From Gracilariopsis chorda (lineage: Eukaryota > Rhodophyta > Florideophyceae > Gracilariales > Gracilariaceae), in assembly GCA_003194525.1 (NCBI GenBank), contig NBIV01000084.1:124001-188000 (forward strand): a DNA stretch of 64,000 nt, written 5' to 3'. The notes under the pieces are model-generated. The model was not told the DNA's origin. It was given only the letters and a program-made list of their open reading frames with translations, and did no database searches. Shown one piece after another: positions 1 through 11,147 of the stretch. Every line of letters begins with the position of its first letter. Position 1 is the first letter of the stretch. The position numbers and the translations under genes were made by a program.

Positions 1-990
1 ATAATGTGTACCGAGGATCAGCGCAAGAGCGGCGGATTGGCTCAATCGTTCAATGCGTCTGATAAAATCTATGTACTCTGGTAGGCGATATTTCAGACCT
101 TAATTAGGTATAGCCATACAGCTCAAACTCTTTCAAATACAAGTCCAGAGACGCAAAGTCATCAACTTCTTGCACCAAAACTTCGAGCTCCCAAAGTAAA
201 GGGTTATAGGGATACCACTTCCGTTATCATCGATCTCCACTTCAAATATTCGCCATGTACAGTAACTGGTTTACGCCTGCTTTGTCCACAACGAAATGCT
301 GATTCACACTGACATCCATGAAGTAGAGCCCTCCTATACACGACAAATCCCAATCGCAGAACAGGTCCTTTGGTACCGTTGGTACACATGAAATCGCGGG
401 GTTTCCGGACTTCCAAACTTGTACACACTCACGTCGCCGTGCACCAGTGTGTTTGGAATGCCATAGCTAGATATCTTTTGCACGCGGCAATCACTTCATT
501 TTCTCGACCTTGAATGTTCCGTAGACTACTTTCAGACTCTCCTCAGCACTCTACCACTTTCTCCAGGCCTTCGTGAAACCAAAGTTTGTGAATATTCGAA
601 CAAAGACATTCGCTGTCTCTAAAATTTAACACCGCCACCTTCATTACGTCTACATGGTCCTTGGACGATAAGCGTACTGCTGCATTAAAGTCTCCCAACA
701 TCCTTGCATCAACATCATCATCATCTACCACGTTGGCTTCTCACATGAGCAGAATGCAGTCACGCTCATGTACTGCAATTATGTCCGGCATAATGTCATC
801 AATCACTTCTGCAATCGTAGCTGTTCGTTGACCTTCGGCGGTTGCTTCACCTTACCTGTATACAGTACTATGTAGCACTACCTTTTTCTTGCAACACGTA
901 AGCCTGTTTGGAGAGTATGTCATACGCATGGTGGCAACGTTCTTGCGAGGGTGAAAGACCATGCAGAGATGACTTGCGTTTAATATTCAT
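1..990 (-). pseudogene. decayed gene of unknown function
   Basis: Reading the minus strand from an ATG at 990, coding-like stretches continue to the window edge. They are interrupted by in-frame stops (for example a TGA near 742) and frame changes. One good stretch runs from about 850 to 543 and contains the segments PDIIAVHERDCILLM and LGDFNAAVRLSSKDHVDV; another runs from 428 to 204. A CAG/GTAAGG donor-like site lies near 857, so one frame change could be an intron. I do not recognise the family. The left end is cut by the window, and the true length is unknown. No plus-strand gene competes for this space. Confidence 0.35.
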
Positions 991-1696
991 GTAAGTTTAT
1001 TGGTCTGGTGCTCATATATGAACTGTATACTCATAATATGGAGCAGAAGAGCGTAGAACGAAAGAACCTTTAAGCAAACACCCACGCAATATCGAATACA
1101 GACCAAATTCTTTGTTCAGAGACCCTCGTTTATTTCGGTGACTTCATTCTCTAGAGAACGGACCCATGGTGTCCATTTCCTGTTGAGTATGTTTTCATAC
1201 CAACGGAGTTAGAGCGATTCCTCGATTTGAGTTTAGGTGAGCCAATGCCATTGGGAGCGCTTTTCAGCCCTGCCCCGCAAAAACCTGTATTAACCACTCG
1301 AATACAGCTGAAGTCGGAAACTCAAACAATATGTCAGACTCAGCACCAAATCAGAGACTCCGCAACAATCAGACTCAGCAGCAGAAGCGATCAAATCAAA
1401 CCCCGACACAAGAAACCTACTCTGCTTACCCTTCGGCAAATGCACTCCCGTATAAAGGAGCATGATCAGCAGCTGATGGTCTTTTACAACTGAGTGGGGA
1501 ACACTGCACATTTTCGCGGGAGACGGACTGGCTTTTGTTTAGTTGTAAACGGTACGCCTTTATCAACATTTCACACCATCTCCCTGGAAAACAGCGGCCT
1601 ATACCACCACGATCACCATATACTGCATTTCTGTCTGATCGAGCTGAACTATCCTTCGGGTCTACCCAACTTCTCGTGTCCAATCAGTTTCGCACC
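991..1696. other. upstream region of the subtilase gene
   Basis: No convincing gene is seen. Short open frames on both strands around 1227-1683 overlap each other and have no family-like features. This is the presumed promoter and 5' UTR of the subtilase gene that follows. Confidence 0.4.
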
Positions 1697-2908
1697 ATGT
1701 CCCGCTCAGCCTTCCTTCCAGTTTCTTTGGCGATCCTGCTGCTTTTGGTTGTACCCATCGCCGCTCAACCCCCACCTCGCGCTGGCGACAAAATTCGTGG
1801 CGGGTTCATTGTCCAGCTTAATGGCAAGTGTGCAGGCAATTGTCGCGGTGCCTTACAGAGTGCTCTAGCCTCAAATAGCGATACCAGGGGTTGCTCTCTA
1901 GGTCCGAGAGGTATCACGATTGGAGATATAACATTCGAGGATATTAAGTGCCCTCCAGCTCAAGGGGTTGAAGGATCTGCTATTGCAGCAGTCCTGTCCC
2001 CTGAGGCTGCGGCCAACGGTGTCGTTGAAACTAAGGTCGCGCAGGACCTCGTGGTAACGGCTTTCAACTTACCACCGGATCTCTGGGGTGTTGATGAAAC
2101 CGATGGAGGGGTAGATATATCTGGCGGAAGCCCGGTGAGAGATATGCTGCGCACATGCAGCGCGAACAGCAACAACGGAGCTGATGTAAATGTATGGATT
2201 CTGGACACGGGATGTCAGACACAGAACGGCGGTGAATGCTATTCATATTTCGGAAGAAGTACCCGTTGCCGGGATCGAAATGGCCATGGAACTCATGTGG
2301 GAGGAACTGCCACCGACGCGGTCTACGGTGTAGCGTTTGAAGCACGTCGTAGTTGCATAAAAGTCCTTTCCGACCGTGGTTCGGGCTCTTACTCGACTAT
2401 CATAAACGGCATTGGCTACGCTGTGGAGAGGCGAGGACAACTGCCGAACGGAGATGTGATTAATATGTCTCTTGGTGGGCCGTTCTTCGAGATGCTGAAC
2501 GTTGCAATTGCAGAGGCAAGTGCATTAGGAGTTTATTTCGCACTCGCGGCCGGAAACGAAGCAACCAACGCGTGTAGAGTATCGCCTGCATCTGCTACAG
2601 GTGATCGGGTGTTCACTGTTCAAGCGCACGATATTGACTTGAATGCAGCGTCTTTCACGAACTTTGCCACGAGCAGCGATGATTGTACAGATATTTCGGC
2701 GCCAGGAGTCGACATCCTCTCACTTGGTGTACGGAATCCTGTATCTTACTCGGGTACTTCAATGGCAGCACCGCACGTTGCCGGCGCATTAGCTGTATTG
2801 CTCTCTGACAACGTAAGCCCGACCCTTGATGCCCTTACCCCGCAGAATGTGCTCATAGCGGCCGGTTCTGGAAGACTGAGTAAGGAAGCTCTTGGCTTAA
2901 CATGCTAA
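1697..2908 (+). CDS. secreted subtilisin-like serine protease (S8, proteinase K-like)
   Basis: The 403-aa product has an N-terminal signal peptide (hydrophobic core about residues 6-23), a short I9-type propeptide region beginning near IRGGFIVQLN (about 33-42), and a peptidase S8 domain. The catalytic triad is visible: Asp170 in VWILDTG, His197 in NGHGTHVGG, and Ser355 in YSGTSMAAPHVAG, with oxyanion Asn287 in LAAGNE. Spacing and motifs match the proteinase K subfamily. The frame is open upstream to 1535, but the signal peptide fits the ATG at 1697. Several cysteines suggest disulphides, as expected for a secreted enzyme. The gene has no intron and appears intact although it sits beside repeats. 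The substrate is unknown. Confidence 0.9.
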   Translation: MSRSAFLPVSLAILLLLVVPIAAQPPPRAGDKIRGGFIVQLNGKCAGNCRGALQSALASNSDTRGCSLGPRGITIGDITFEDIKCPPAQGVEGSAIAAVLSPEAAANGVVETKVAQDLVVTAFNLPPDLWGVDETDGGVDISGGSPVRDMLRTCSANSNNGADVNVWILDTGCQTQNGGECYSYFGRSTRCRDRNGHGTHVGGTATDAVYGVAFEARRSCIKVLSDRGSGSYSTIINGIGYAVERRGQLPNGDVINMSLGGPFFEMLNVAIAEASALGVYFALAAGNEATNACRVSPASATGDRVFTVQAHDIDLNAASFTNFATSSDDCTDISAPGVDILSLGVRNPVSYSGTSMAAPHVAGALAVLLSDNVSPTLDALTPQNVLIAAGSGRLSKEALGLTC

Positions 2909-4630
2909 ATCAGGAGAAAACCGTCCAGCATGTCAGAAAACCGCGGTGTTGTCGGCAAACATTATTCAATGGCTCAGTCTAGATTATTTAACTGGCGCGA
3001 TTTGGGCCTCAGAAAGCACAAGGCATACAGCGGAGAAATACGATAGCACACAGGATGGAGGGTAGGTTCGTCGAGAGCATGGCCCAGCGCACTGTTGTAG
3101 GAGCAAGGCGTCGTTAATATCTTGTAGTCCGGAACCCTCAACGCCTAACCGGCATAATGGACCATGTAAGCAACCAGGGGTAAATACTTTGGGTGCAGGA
3201 TGTAAAGAGATAATCTTCACCGTTGCGTATCAGCACCGTTGGCCAGCGGTGCTGATTTTCTTTTTTGGATGCCGTACGTGCTTCGCGATGGAGGCCTAGA
3301 GCATATCAGCTCTTCTTGGCCCCATGGTGGCCGCCAACAGGAAGCTGCGCATTTATAGAATTGGCTCACTCAATATGGGGACGGTGCACCGTTCACTGTA
3401 TTTGAACCCTATTGAGGGGTTTCTTTCTGCATAGGCGCCCAATAACAGCCCGACAAAAACCTGACGGAGGACTGCATAAGTAAACTCGTTGGGTGGGGTT
3501 TCGACTGCAGTAAACGGTGAAAATGTCTTTACACCTTGTACCTCTTCTCCGGAGGCATTTCGTACGGATTGGGGTCGCACCGGTCGGGATGGTACGAAGG
3601 ATTAAGCTTTGGAATACGACTTGCAAAGCATTGGTACAATGGCAATTGGCGCACGGGCCAACGCCTAGGACAGAGTGGTTCAACGGAGATGGGGAGCAAT
3701 GCTCCCGGTGATCCACGCGACATCGACGGCGTAAACTTCAACTTCAGTGATGCACATGCAACTGCGCCGGAGGGCGAGCAAGTCGACGCAAATGCGTGAA
3801 CGGGACTACTTGTTAGTAACAAGTTGTTACCCTACGAGTTGCACACGTGCCAGATGTGCTATCGGTAGCTTGCCGGAAGGACACGCGTGTCGCAAAGCGC
3901 GCAAACATATATGTAGCTTTCGTTGGCACCACCACGAAACTAAATGAGAAATAGCAGGGGGTCACCGTACATAGCTGGAGTGAGATAAGGTAAAAAATAT
4001 ATATAAATCAGTATTGCCGTTATTACTATTTTCTTGTTATCAGACTGTCAGACCGCACCATAAAGCACAGTGGGCGACCTGGTAGACCATCTAGCGGTGT
4101 TGGATTTCACTCCCTGTCCCCCCTCCCACCATGTGGGGAGGGCAGATCAAGGAGGTCATTTATTTACTGCCTCTACTTGGAACGAGGGGCCTGTATTCCA
4201 CATTCCAACTGGTGGACAGGGTAGCTCCACACAAACCAGACGTAAGACATAAGAAACCGTAAAAGAAGCACCATCGCGCCTTTCGGGTTGTCAAAGCTCA
4301 CAGGATATAAAACTTTCTCAGAACACGGGCCCTCATCCCACCCCCAAACCTATCCTCGCCATGCAACAAGCCTTCAACGGCGCAACCCAAACTCTAACCA
4401 TAAACCTCGTGCACTAAGTTGAACTACAACAAATAGATGTATATTTCTCACAAACGATAACCAAATTCTAAACCAAAGATTCCAAATTGTACAAGCTGGA
4501 TGCTCATTATTTTTAAAACATAGCAATATGGTTTCTGTCAGTGCCATCATAAATCTGTGATACGAAGGTGGCCAAATGAAGTAATCAATTAGGCTCAAAA
4601 TAGTGTCCTGGTAGCTGGAAGGTAGGGATG
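2909..4630. other. intergenic region, no gene supported
   Basis: Open frames here (for example around 3517-3947) are short and overlap on both strands, with no recognisable domain. A strong hairpin followed by a T-rich run is at 3230-3268. The right end, GGATG at 4626-4630, is the target-site copy flanking element A. Confidence 0.4.
3230..3268 (+). terminator. hairpin followed by T-rich run
   Basis: A perfect 9-bp stem (TCAGCACCG at 3230-3238 and CGGTGCTGA at 3247-3255) encloses an 8-nt loop and is followed directly by TTTTCTTTTTT. It resembles an intrinsic terminator, or the end of a short pol III-type transcript. It lies about 320 bp after the subtilase stop. Its role in a nuclear genome is unclear. 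Confidence 0.3.
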
Positions 4631-5427
4631 TGTAGTGTAATGCATGGAAGAAAGAGTGCAGCGAAAAAAGGATCGGGATCTTTCCTCGTTAGAGGTGAGC
4701 CCAGTTGGTTAGAGCCCTCCCAGAAGTGGCACGAATATATCGGGTTGTAGGGCCGAGGCCACCCCTTGCGACTTGCGTAGGGAGCTTGAGGCAAGAATCG
4801 GGTATCCGCAGGAGCGTTGTATGCGGGTGGTCGTCCTATATGGAGGTGAGGTTACAACGTTAGTGGCACGCGCGAACACGAGCTGTGGGTAGCGGGAAAG
4901 CCACCCTGTAAAGGGAAAAATAGGGGGGAGCTGAGTCACGAGTGTCGTGACGAAGACTAACGGCAGTGCCGGTAAAAAAACCTTATACAAGGCGGACACC
5001 AAGAAAGCTGGAATAACAATCCAAATACTCCGGTCTTTTAGATAGGCAAGGGGGTTAGACTTCCCGTATGCGACGATGCTTCACTCCAAACAGGAATAGA
5101 GAACACGCGAAGGCGGTGAGGTCTAGAGCCAATTCCCCAGGTTGGGGTCACTTCTTGGGGAAGGTTTACTGGTGCGACGGCAATCCCCCGGCGCAGTGAG
5201 TACTAACAATCCCAGAAATGGGTGTAGAAATACTAAATAGAATTAACTAAATTACTCCACTTTGGTGGTTCATGCCCACTACTGTGGCCAACCGCCAATT
5301 GACTCTTCCGTGTCCCACGTGTCAAATCCACTATTAGTGGTCGTAGTTCATGCAATCACTACATTACCGAAACATTCGGGAAATCAACCAAGTACCAAGA
5401 ATCCCTCTCTGACGGCATTGCACTTCA
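4631..5427 (-). repeat. 3' LTR of element A
   Basis: This 797-bp direct repeat pairs with 13434-14228. It starts TGTAGTG and ends CACTTCA on the plus strand. Between 5221 and 5380 the two copies differ at only a few positions, mostly transitions, suggesting a fairly recent insertion. Confidence 0.92.
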
Positions 5428-5439
5428 TCTCCCCCTCCG
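5428..5439 (-). promoter_or_regulatory. polypurine tract of element A
   Basis: The minus strand reads GGAGGGGGAGA directly against the 3' LTR. This is where the plus-strand DNA primer of an LTR retroelement is expected. It confirms the minus-strand orientation. Confidence 0.75.
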
Positions 5440-5639
5440 TAGTCGGGAAAGCGACCGCGAACGGGGCCGAATCCCAGAGAAAAATGGGTGATAAAAGTCC
5501 AAACCTCTCCGGGTCACCGGGTCAAGTCTCTGCCTCAGAGAAACAACCTCCTGGAAAAGCAGCGAACCAGCCTTCCAGAAGTGCACGCTCCTCCTGTTCG
5601 TGCTCAACTCAGTTAGATCACGCCCTCTAAAAGGGGAAT

Positions 5640-6938
5640 ATGAACAACAGCAACAACCAGCCTCCAAGGCCGACTCCAGTCGGGAACTTCATAACCGGTT
5701 TCCGGTCGGAACCCTTGCCACAAGGGAGGCGAACTCCGGCACAGCCGGCCAAAACTGGCGCAGCGTCCCAGCATGGGTTCCAACTTCCAACAGCGGTGGC
5801 TCCTTCCGGACTGATCCCGGTGGCGACTTGGCCTTCTTATAACGCCCTTGTAGGGTTAGATCCGATGAATCGGAGTCACGCCTCTCGGCTCCGGCTTGCG
5901 CCGTGGTTCCATCCCATCGCTGCCCTCAACGAGGATTTGGTTACGGTCTATGCGGATGGTTCCGGTACTTTGCCCGGGGATCTACACAGTCTCGAAACCC
6001 TCGCGTGGAGGAACTTTCCCGCTGCGCGGCAAGAAGCCCTGTGTTGGGAACGACCGATAGTTCGGGCTGAATTCCGGTACCTTTCCTGGCAGTCCCGGTC
6101 CAACTTCCTCCAAAACTTCATCCGTTATGAACGGCGCTGGCGATCCCGATTCGGGTACTTTGTCCCGTATCAAAAGGTGGAGATTGAGCGGATTGCTCAG
6201 CCTCACCGACACGCTCGGTATGTCGCACTACCCGAGTGGTGGAGGTTCCTTGAGGCCTGCCGGGGTTGCTACGTTGAACTCCCGCCAGCACTCACGTACC
6301 TCGGTTCCTTTTTGATTCAGGATCCCCGGTTGGGGCTTTGGTCGGTAATCGTAACCGAGTGGGCTGCCCGCACTGCGGCGTATATCCCCGCTGAGGTTTA
6401 TGACCAGTATCGACTGTGGTTCATCCAACCGCGTGTGCGGGCCGCTATTCGCAATCTGGACCTCAGCGTCCCCCTTGGGGGTATTGCCAGTAGTGACGAA
6501 GTGCTCCAATTACTTGGTTTGATCGACAGTATTGACTGGCGCGAGGACCCGCTGGAACAGAGCAGTCGGCTTAACGGCAGCGGTGGGGGTACCGGTGGTC
6601 CGGGTCTTGGTAGAAACACTGCCCTTGCGGGGTACTTCATCTACCTCGATCCCTGGGAGTTCCGGGAGATTTCCTCCGAGGAGGCGAGGGAACTCCACGA
6701 CGCACCGCGGCATGTGCCAGACGATCACCCGATTGGGTACGTCGATTCCGACGACTACTACCGCGCGTATAGCGGTGATGACCCGATGGTCGATAACGAA
6801 CCCGAAGAGCCGGGGGACATGGAACTAGACGTTGTCACCATGGTCGTAGACGAATACCCCGAGAGGGTGCCTCCGGTTCCCAGTCCTCCGACGGCGAGCG
6901 CCGGGCCTTCACTCCCCAGGGGGGGGTACAGTCAATGA
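5640..6938 (+). CDS. antisense ORF of element A, unknown protein (432 aa)
   Basis: An uninterrupted 432-codon frame starts with ATG at 5640, 213 bp inside the left LTR, on the strand opposite gag-pol. It lies between the chromodomain end and the 3' LTR. The N-terminus is Pro/Gln/Arg-rich (about 1-60). The middle (about 75-290) is rich in Trp, Tyr, Leu and Arg and looks like a folded helical domain, with segments such as EWWRFLEACRGCYVELPP and EVYDQYRLWFIQPRVR. The C-terminal third is strongly acidic (EEPGDMELDVV) and Pro-rich. No signal peptide, membrane segment or known catalytic motif is evident. The left LTR is well placed to drive it from an antisense promoter, but that is inference. It is open while gag and pol of the same copy are broken. 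I do not recognise the family. Confidence 0.6.
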   Translation: MNNSNNQPPRPTPVGNFITGFRSEPLPQGRRTPAQPAKTGAASQHGFQLPTAVAPSGLIPVATWPSYNALVGLDPMNRSHASRLRLAPWFHPIAALNEDLVTVYADGSGTLPGDLHSLETLAWRNFPAARQEALCWERPIVRAEFRYLSWQSRSNFLQNFIRYERRWRSRFGYFVPYQKVEIERIAQPHRHARYVALPEWWRFLEACRGCYVELPPALTYLGSFLIQDPRLGLWSVIVTEWAARTAAYIPAEVYDQYRLWFIQPRVRAAIRNLDLSVPLGGIASSDEVLQLLGLIDSIDWREDPLEQSSRLNGSGGGTGGPGLGRNTALAGYFIYLDPWEFREISSEEARELHDAPRHVPDDHPIGYVDSDDYYRAYSGDDPMVDNEPEEPGDMELDVVTMVVDEYPERVPPVPSPPTASAGPSLPRGGYSQ

Positions 6939-7265
6939 AAGTGATATCATTGCCCGCTTCCCCCGCGGAGCAGGTCTAAGCGCTGCCTTTCGGGTGACGC
7001 CACCGCGATGGCGGATGCCTTGGCTTACCGCCTTGCTGGTTGTCACGCCCCGGACGATGGGGAGGGGTCGAACCTCTAATCCAGTATCCTGTTCTCTTTC
7101 CCTGGCTTAGCCAGTAATGTAGCTTAGCATCACACAGGAGCGCGAGGCTCCTGAGTAACCTTTCCCGTTTAGAACGGCCTTTTCTCTTTCATTCCCGTCC
7201 TTGACGGAGTCCATACAAAAGCGGTGTACTCCTTCTTTCCTACCTTCCCCGGCTTTGCGGCGTTT

Positions 7266-7925
7266 TTATCCCACTTGGGCGTTACACAGCGTAGCTGGAT
7301 TTGCGGTACCCGCGCTGCAGTGATATTGGACCACCTTCGAACGAGGGAGGTGTTCGATGGGTTCCATGGTGTCCCAGCTTGGTTCATACCCGTACCAACG
7401 GACGCGGTATCTTAGAATGCCTTCCGGATTCCAGGTGTGCCCGACGATTCGGTCAAGCACAAACTCTTGTTTGTATACCTGCCGGCCTTGCCATGTTATG
7501 GTTACCTCACTTGTCAGGGGTTGCCCGATGGACGGGATATTTCCATTCAGGGGTGCATCAGGATGCAACGTGCCGGCTTCGCTCGGAGGATGCGGCGCAG
7601 AGTGCGGAATAATATCCCTAAAGAGGGTGTCTTCGTGGAACGGTTCCGCACACCGCGGTAATTGGGTCGTACCGCTAGTTTGCGGGGGTCCTCCGTCCCA
7701 TGTTGACGGTATTCCGGTCGAACCGCGAGCTTGCGGGCATCTTGCCGCCTTGGCGGAGTTGTGGAGGTCACTCTCTGGTGGAGCTTCCCGCTCCGTGCGG
7801 TGATTGGTGCGGGGCGCACAATCTTCGTGCGTTGACGTGACTCCCACGGCATGTGGCTCTGAACCGCCTCCTTGCGTTCCGCCTCCCTTGGCTTGGGTCT
7901 TACACTGTCCGGCTGAGCCGTGCAC
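7266..7925 (-). pseudogene. element A integrase C-terminal tail with chromodomain
   Basis: The last 60 or so residues form a chromodomain: EFVLDRIVGHTW, then LRYRVRWYGYEPSWDTMEP, at about 7310-7475. Chromodomains at the integrase C-terminus define chromoviruses, where they guide integration to chromatin. The preceding 150 residues are Pro/Thr/Arg-rich linker. This frame is separate from the upstream integrase fragment, so the polyprotein is frameshifted between 7925 and 8380. Confidence 0.75.
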
Positions 7926-8379
7926 TGCTATGTTGGTACCCGGTATCTGGCGGTTACTTCCAGTGCTAGGGTGGGTTGCCTCAAACTCCCTGATGGGGCG
8001 TGGACAGCTGGCGCCGTGGACACCCTGTTCGGGGACTTTGCCTCTAGTTGAGGTGTGGTGTCTTCCTCAAGAGGTGCATCATCCAGGACGACCGGTTTAA
8101 CCCTGGCGACGACGCCGGATTTTTCCGAGACGCTCGGTATATTGCCGCGATTGCGCTGAGACTTTGGCACTTCTATCTCCGAAGTTCGGACAACATTCCC
8201 GTTATGAACGGTTCTCAAGTCCGGGGCTGTGGAGCCAGGGACTTGAGTTGCAAGATGTGCTTCCTGCCTTCCTCCCTCAAGAGAGTCTTTTCACTTTCCA
8301 GCATTGCTGGTTTTCCAACGCGTGCGTTACCTGCCACCAGCGGTGTGGATGGTGCTGAGGAATCCGTTTTGGCGGGAAA

Positions 8380-9040
8380 TTACGCCGACGACGGTTCTGC
8401 GACTACATCCTGGTGAGGGGTCTGCGAAACGATATTGCTATCCTGAATCAGGGAATTGCCCTGGTTCAGGGGTACGGACTGCGATGTCGGTTCACTCTCA
8501 CGTATCATACGGTGTAACTGCGCCCTTCGGGAACCCTGTGTGGGGGATTGCGAGGCTTCATCGACCTTCCGTGTTTCACGGATCAAATCCCGTTGCGAAG
8601 GTAATAAATTTTCAGCGTGACGATAGGTCCCCTCCCCCTGCTTAGACGGAGCGAGGGGAGTAATAGTAGGATATCCCGCATGGCGGGTGTAAATGTGCGC
8701 AGAAGGGGCGGTAGTGTTAGGAGTAGAGAAAGGTCCGTTTGGACCTGAACGATCCGGCCGAGCCGGGGGTTCCGGCAAAGTCGGTAAATCTGAGAGGCCC
8801 CGAGTAGAGCGTGTTATAGTAGTCTGTCTATTTAGTCCGGTGGTTCCCGGCGTTGTTGAGTCCGTAGAGACGAGTTTCTCTGTCTGCAGGACGACTTCAG
8901 ACGAGGGAGGAGGGGCAGGTACAACATGATCGTGAGAAATCCTCTCGTGTGCCTTGCCCAGTCCTACTACGACAGTGTCGTAGTTAACGGATACCACTTT
9001 AAACCGTCCATCCGCCACAGGCGAAAGCTGACAGCCTCCT
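8380..9040 (-). pseudogene. element A integrase C-terminal (GPY-like) fragment
   Basis: The frame opens with LSPVADGRFKVVSVNYDTVV and ISHDHVVPAP. This matches the integrase tail of Ty3/gypsy elements (GPF/Y-like strand pair ending in a V/S-R/H-D-R/H-V motif). The rest (about 170 residues) is a low-complexity Pro/Ser/Thr linker. It abuts the reverse transcriptase thumb directly, so the RNase H domain, the HHCC zinc finger and the DDE core that should lie between are deleted. Confidence 0.7.
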
Positions 9041-10747
9041 TTAAGGAGTTAAACGCTTCCAATTGCTCGGGCGTGAATGGAATGGCCCCAACTGTGGGGG
9101 ACTTCCTTTGCGTAACAACGAGTTCCAAGCTGCCGCGATATCCGAAAAGTTCTGGATAAACCGTCGGTAGACGTTGAACAGCCCTAAGAAGGAGCGGGGT
9201 TTCGTTTGAGTGCGGTGTTCCTTAGCCTCAAGGAGGGACTTGATTCGAGCCTTCTCGATCATTAACCGTCCCGGACGGATGATATGTCCCAGATACTTGA
9301 CAGTATCTGTGAAGAACTCGCACTTACTCAACTTGAGGGTAATTCCCACATCGTGGAGCACGGTCAGAACGTCCCTGAAATGGGTGAGATGGTCTTCCAA
9401 ATTCTTGTAGAAGATGATATTATCATCCAGGTAGAGCAGGCAGCTCCGCCACTTGAAGCGGTTCAATAGAATATCTATTGCACGCTGAAAAGTGGCGGGA
9501 GCGTTGGTCAAACCAAACGGCATGCGCTTGAAGCGGTACGATCTTCCGTGGCAGGTGAACCCGGTCTTATCGCAATCCTCCTGTCTAACAGGGACCTGCC
9601 AATAACACCAATTGGGGTCCAAAGCCGTGAACATGGTAGCGTCTCCAAGGGAGTCGATGCACTCGTTCATACGAGGGATGGGATATGTGTCCCTAATAGT
9701 CACGGCATTAAGCCGGCGATAGTCGACACAGAACCTCCAGGTTCCGTCGGTCTTCAAAATCAGTACAACTGGGGATGCCCAGGGTGATTGAGCGTGCTCT
9801 ATCACACCTGCGCGGAACATTTTGTCCGCTTGAGACTGCTCCTCTTCCCGAGCGTTCGGTCCTACCCTGTAAGGGGGCTGTGCCATCGGAATTGCACCCG
9901 GTAACAAATTTATCCAGTGTTCCGTAGCATTAATCTCGCCAAGCGAACCATCCCACATTGTCGTAAATTCCCGTATCATTGCACGGAGTTTGTCACGGTG
10001 TGACTCCGGCGCATGGCCGAGGTCTATAGCTTCGAGTGCCTTTATGGGGTCCACTCGGTCAGAATGCGCTGTAACATTGTCCTGTGATACAGGTGTGGCC
10101 GTCGGTTCCGAGTTATTCGGGGTGTTCGACGCTAAAACAACGGTTTCCTCTCCCTCCTTTGACGATAGTTCGTCAGTGGTGGGGGTGGCTTCCTCAGAAG
10201 AGGCGGCAATTCCGAGAACATCGGCGGTCTTCATGTTCGTCGGGAGCATCCCAACGGGGTGTGGAGTGACGCTTCCAATTACTTGGTTCTTTAGCAGATA
10301 CTGGGGTCGTTGGCCGAGATTGGCAACGAGTATCCGGAAAGGAGCATCCGGGGTAACTTGAACAATTCCGTTAGCCAGCGCGTGCTGGTATTTCTCGTAT
10401 AACGAGGACAGAGGTTGATTAACCCGAAGACCGTGTTGACGGCAATTGACTTGCACCCAGATTTGGGACTCAGGCGGTATAAAAACTGAGGCTGCGACTC
10501 GAAGTTTGATGGACTCGCGTGATGCGGGCGGTGATTCCTGCGCAGCAGGTAGTGGGACTTGCGTCTGCGAAGCACGCTTCAGCGGGCGACGGATGATCGG
10601 GACTGACGATCCGTCGTCGAGTTCCACACGCCTAAAACGGGGCCTGATTGCATCGACAAATCTGTCGCAGTAATCACATCCCAGTATGACTGGAGCAGCC
10701 AACGACCGACAAACAATAAAGTCGAACTTCACCACGGAGGTGCCCAA
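9041..10747 (-). pseudogene. element A protease end plus reverse transcriptase
   Basis: The 568-residue frame begins with the last part of the retropepsin (FIVCRSLAAPVILGCD) and continues into a full reverse transcriptase: RFCVDYRRLNAVT, then FKRMPFGLTNAPATFQRA, then the active site YLDD in CLLYLDDNIIF, then KYLGHIIRPGR in the thumb. The catalytic aspartates are present. Near 9090 the frame shifts; a neighbouring frame continues with PFTPEQLEAFNSLKEA before the deletion junction at about 9025-9035. The domain could fold but cannot be part of a working polyprotein. Confidence 0.85.
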
Positions 10748-11147
10748 CCGCGTGACTTAGTCCACGGTACCCACCTTTTTTAAGGATTTTGTTCGCATCT
10801 GCGACGTCAGGAACCGTTTCGGAACGAATACGAGACCGCACCTGCGGGGATAGCAATGATGCCACGATGAAGATGGGGCCTGCACCTGTGTCCAGGACTG
10901 TTAGAACTCTCACCATAAAATGGGTGTCAAGGCCAAAGTCGGCGTAAACCTTGTAGCTGCGCTTGGCCATGACCAAGAATCTATCCAGGATCCGGGGGTT
11001 TTTACTCCGTATCCACGGGCGACGCAGCACAGAAAGATCTGCACAGTCCGCGTCTGCGGTGTCCTTCCTTGAAAGGATTTTCACTGGGGAGCGAGGCGGC
11101 GACGCCTCGGGCGTCAACAGCCTCATCTCTGAGGCCGCCTCTCCCAA
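10674..11147 (-). pseudogene. element A retropepsin fragment
   Basis: The frame contains the aspartic protease active site RVLTVLDTGAGPIF (LDTGAG), as in Ty3/gypsy retropepsins. Its continuation lies in another frame, in the following reverse transcriptase ORF (AAPVILGCD), so there is a frameshift at about 10750. Confidence 0.7.

Noticed and set aside
7301-8645. Plus-strand ORFs opposite the integrase tail of element A
   Set aside because: They are shadows of the minus-strand frames that carry the chromodomain and integrase C-terminus.
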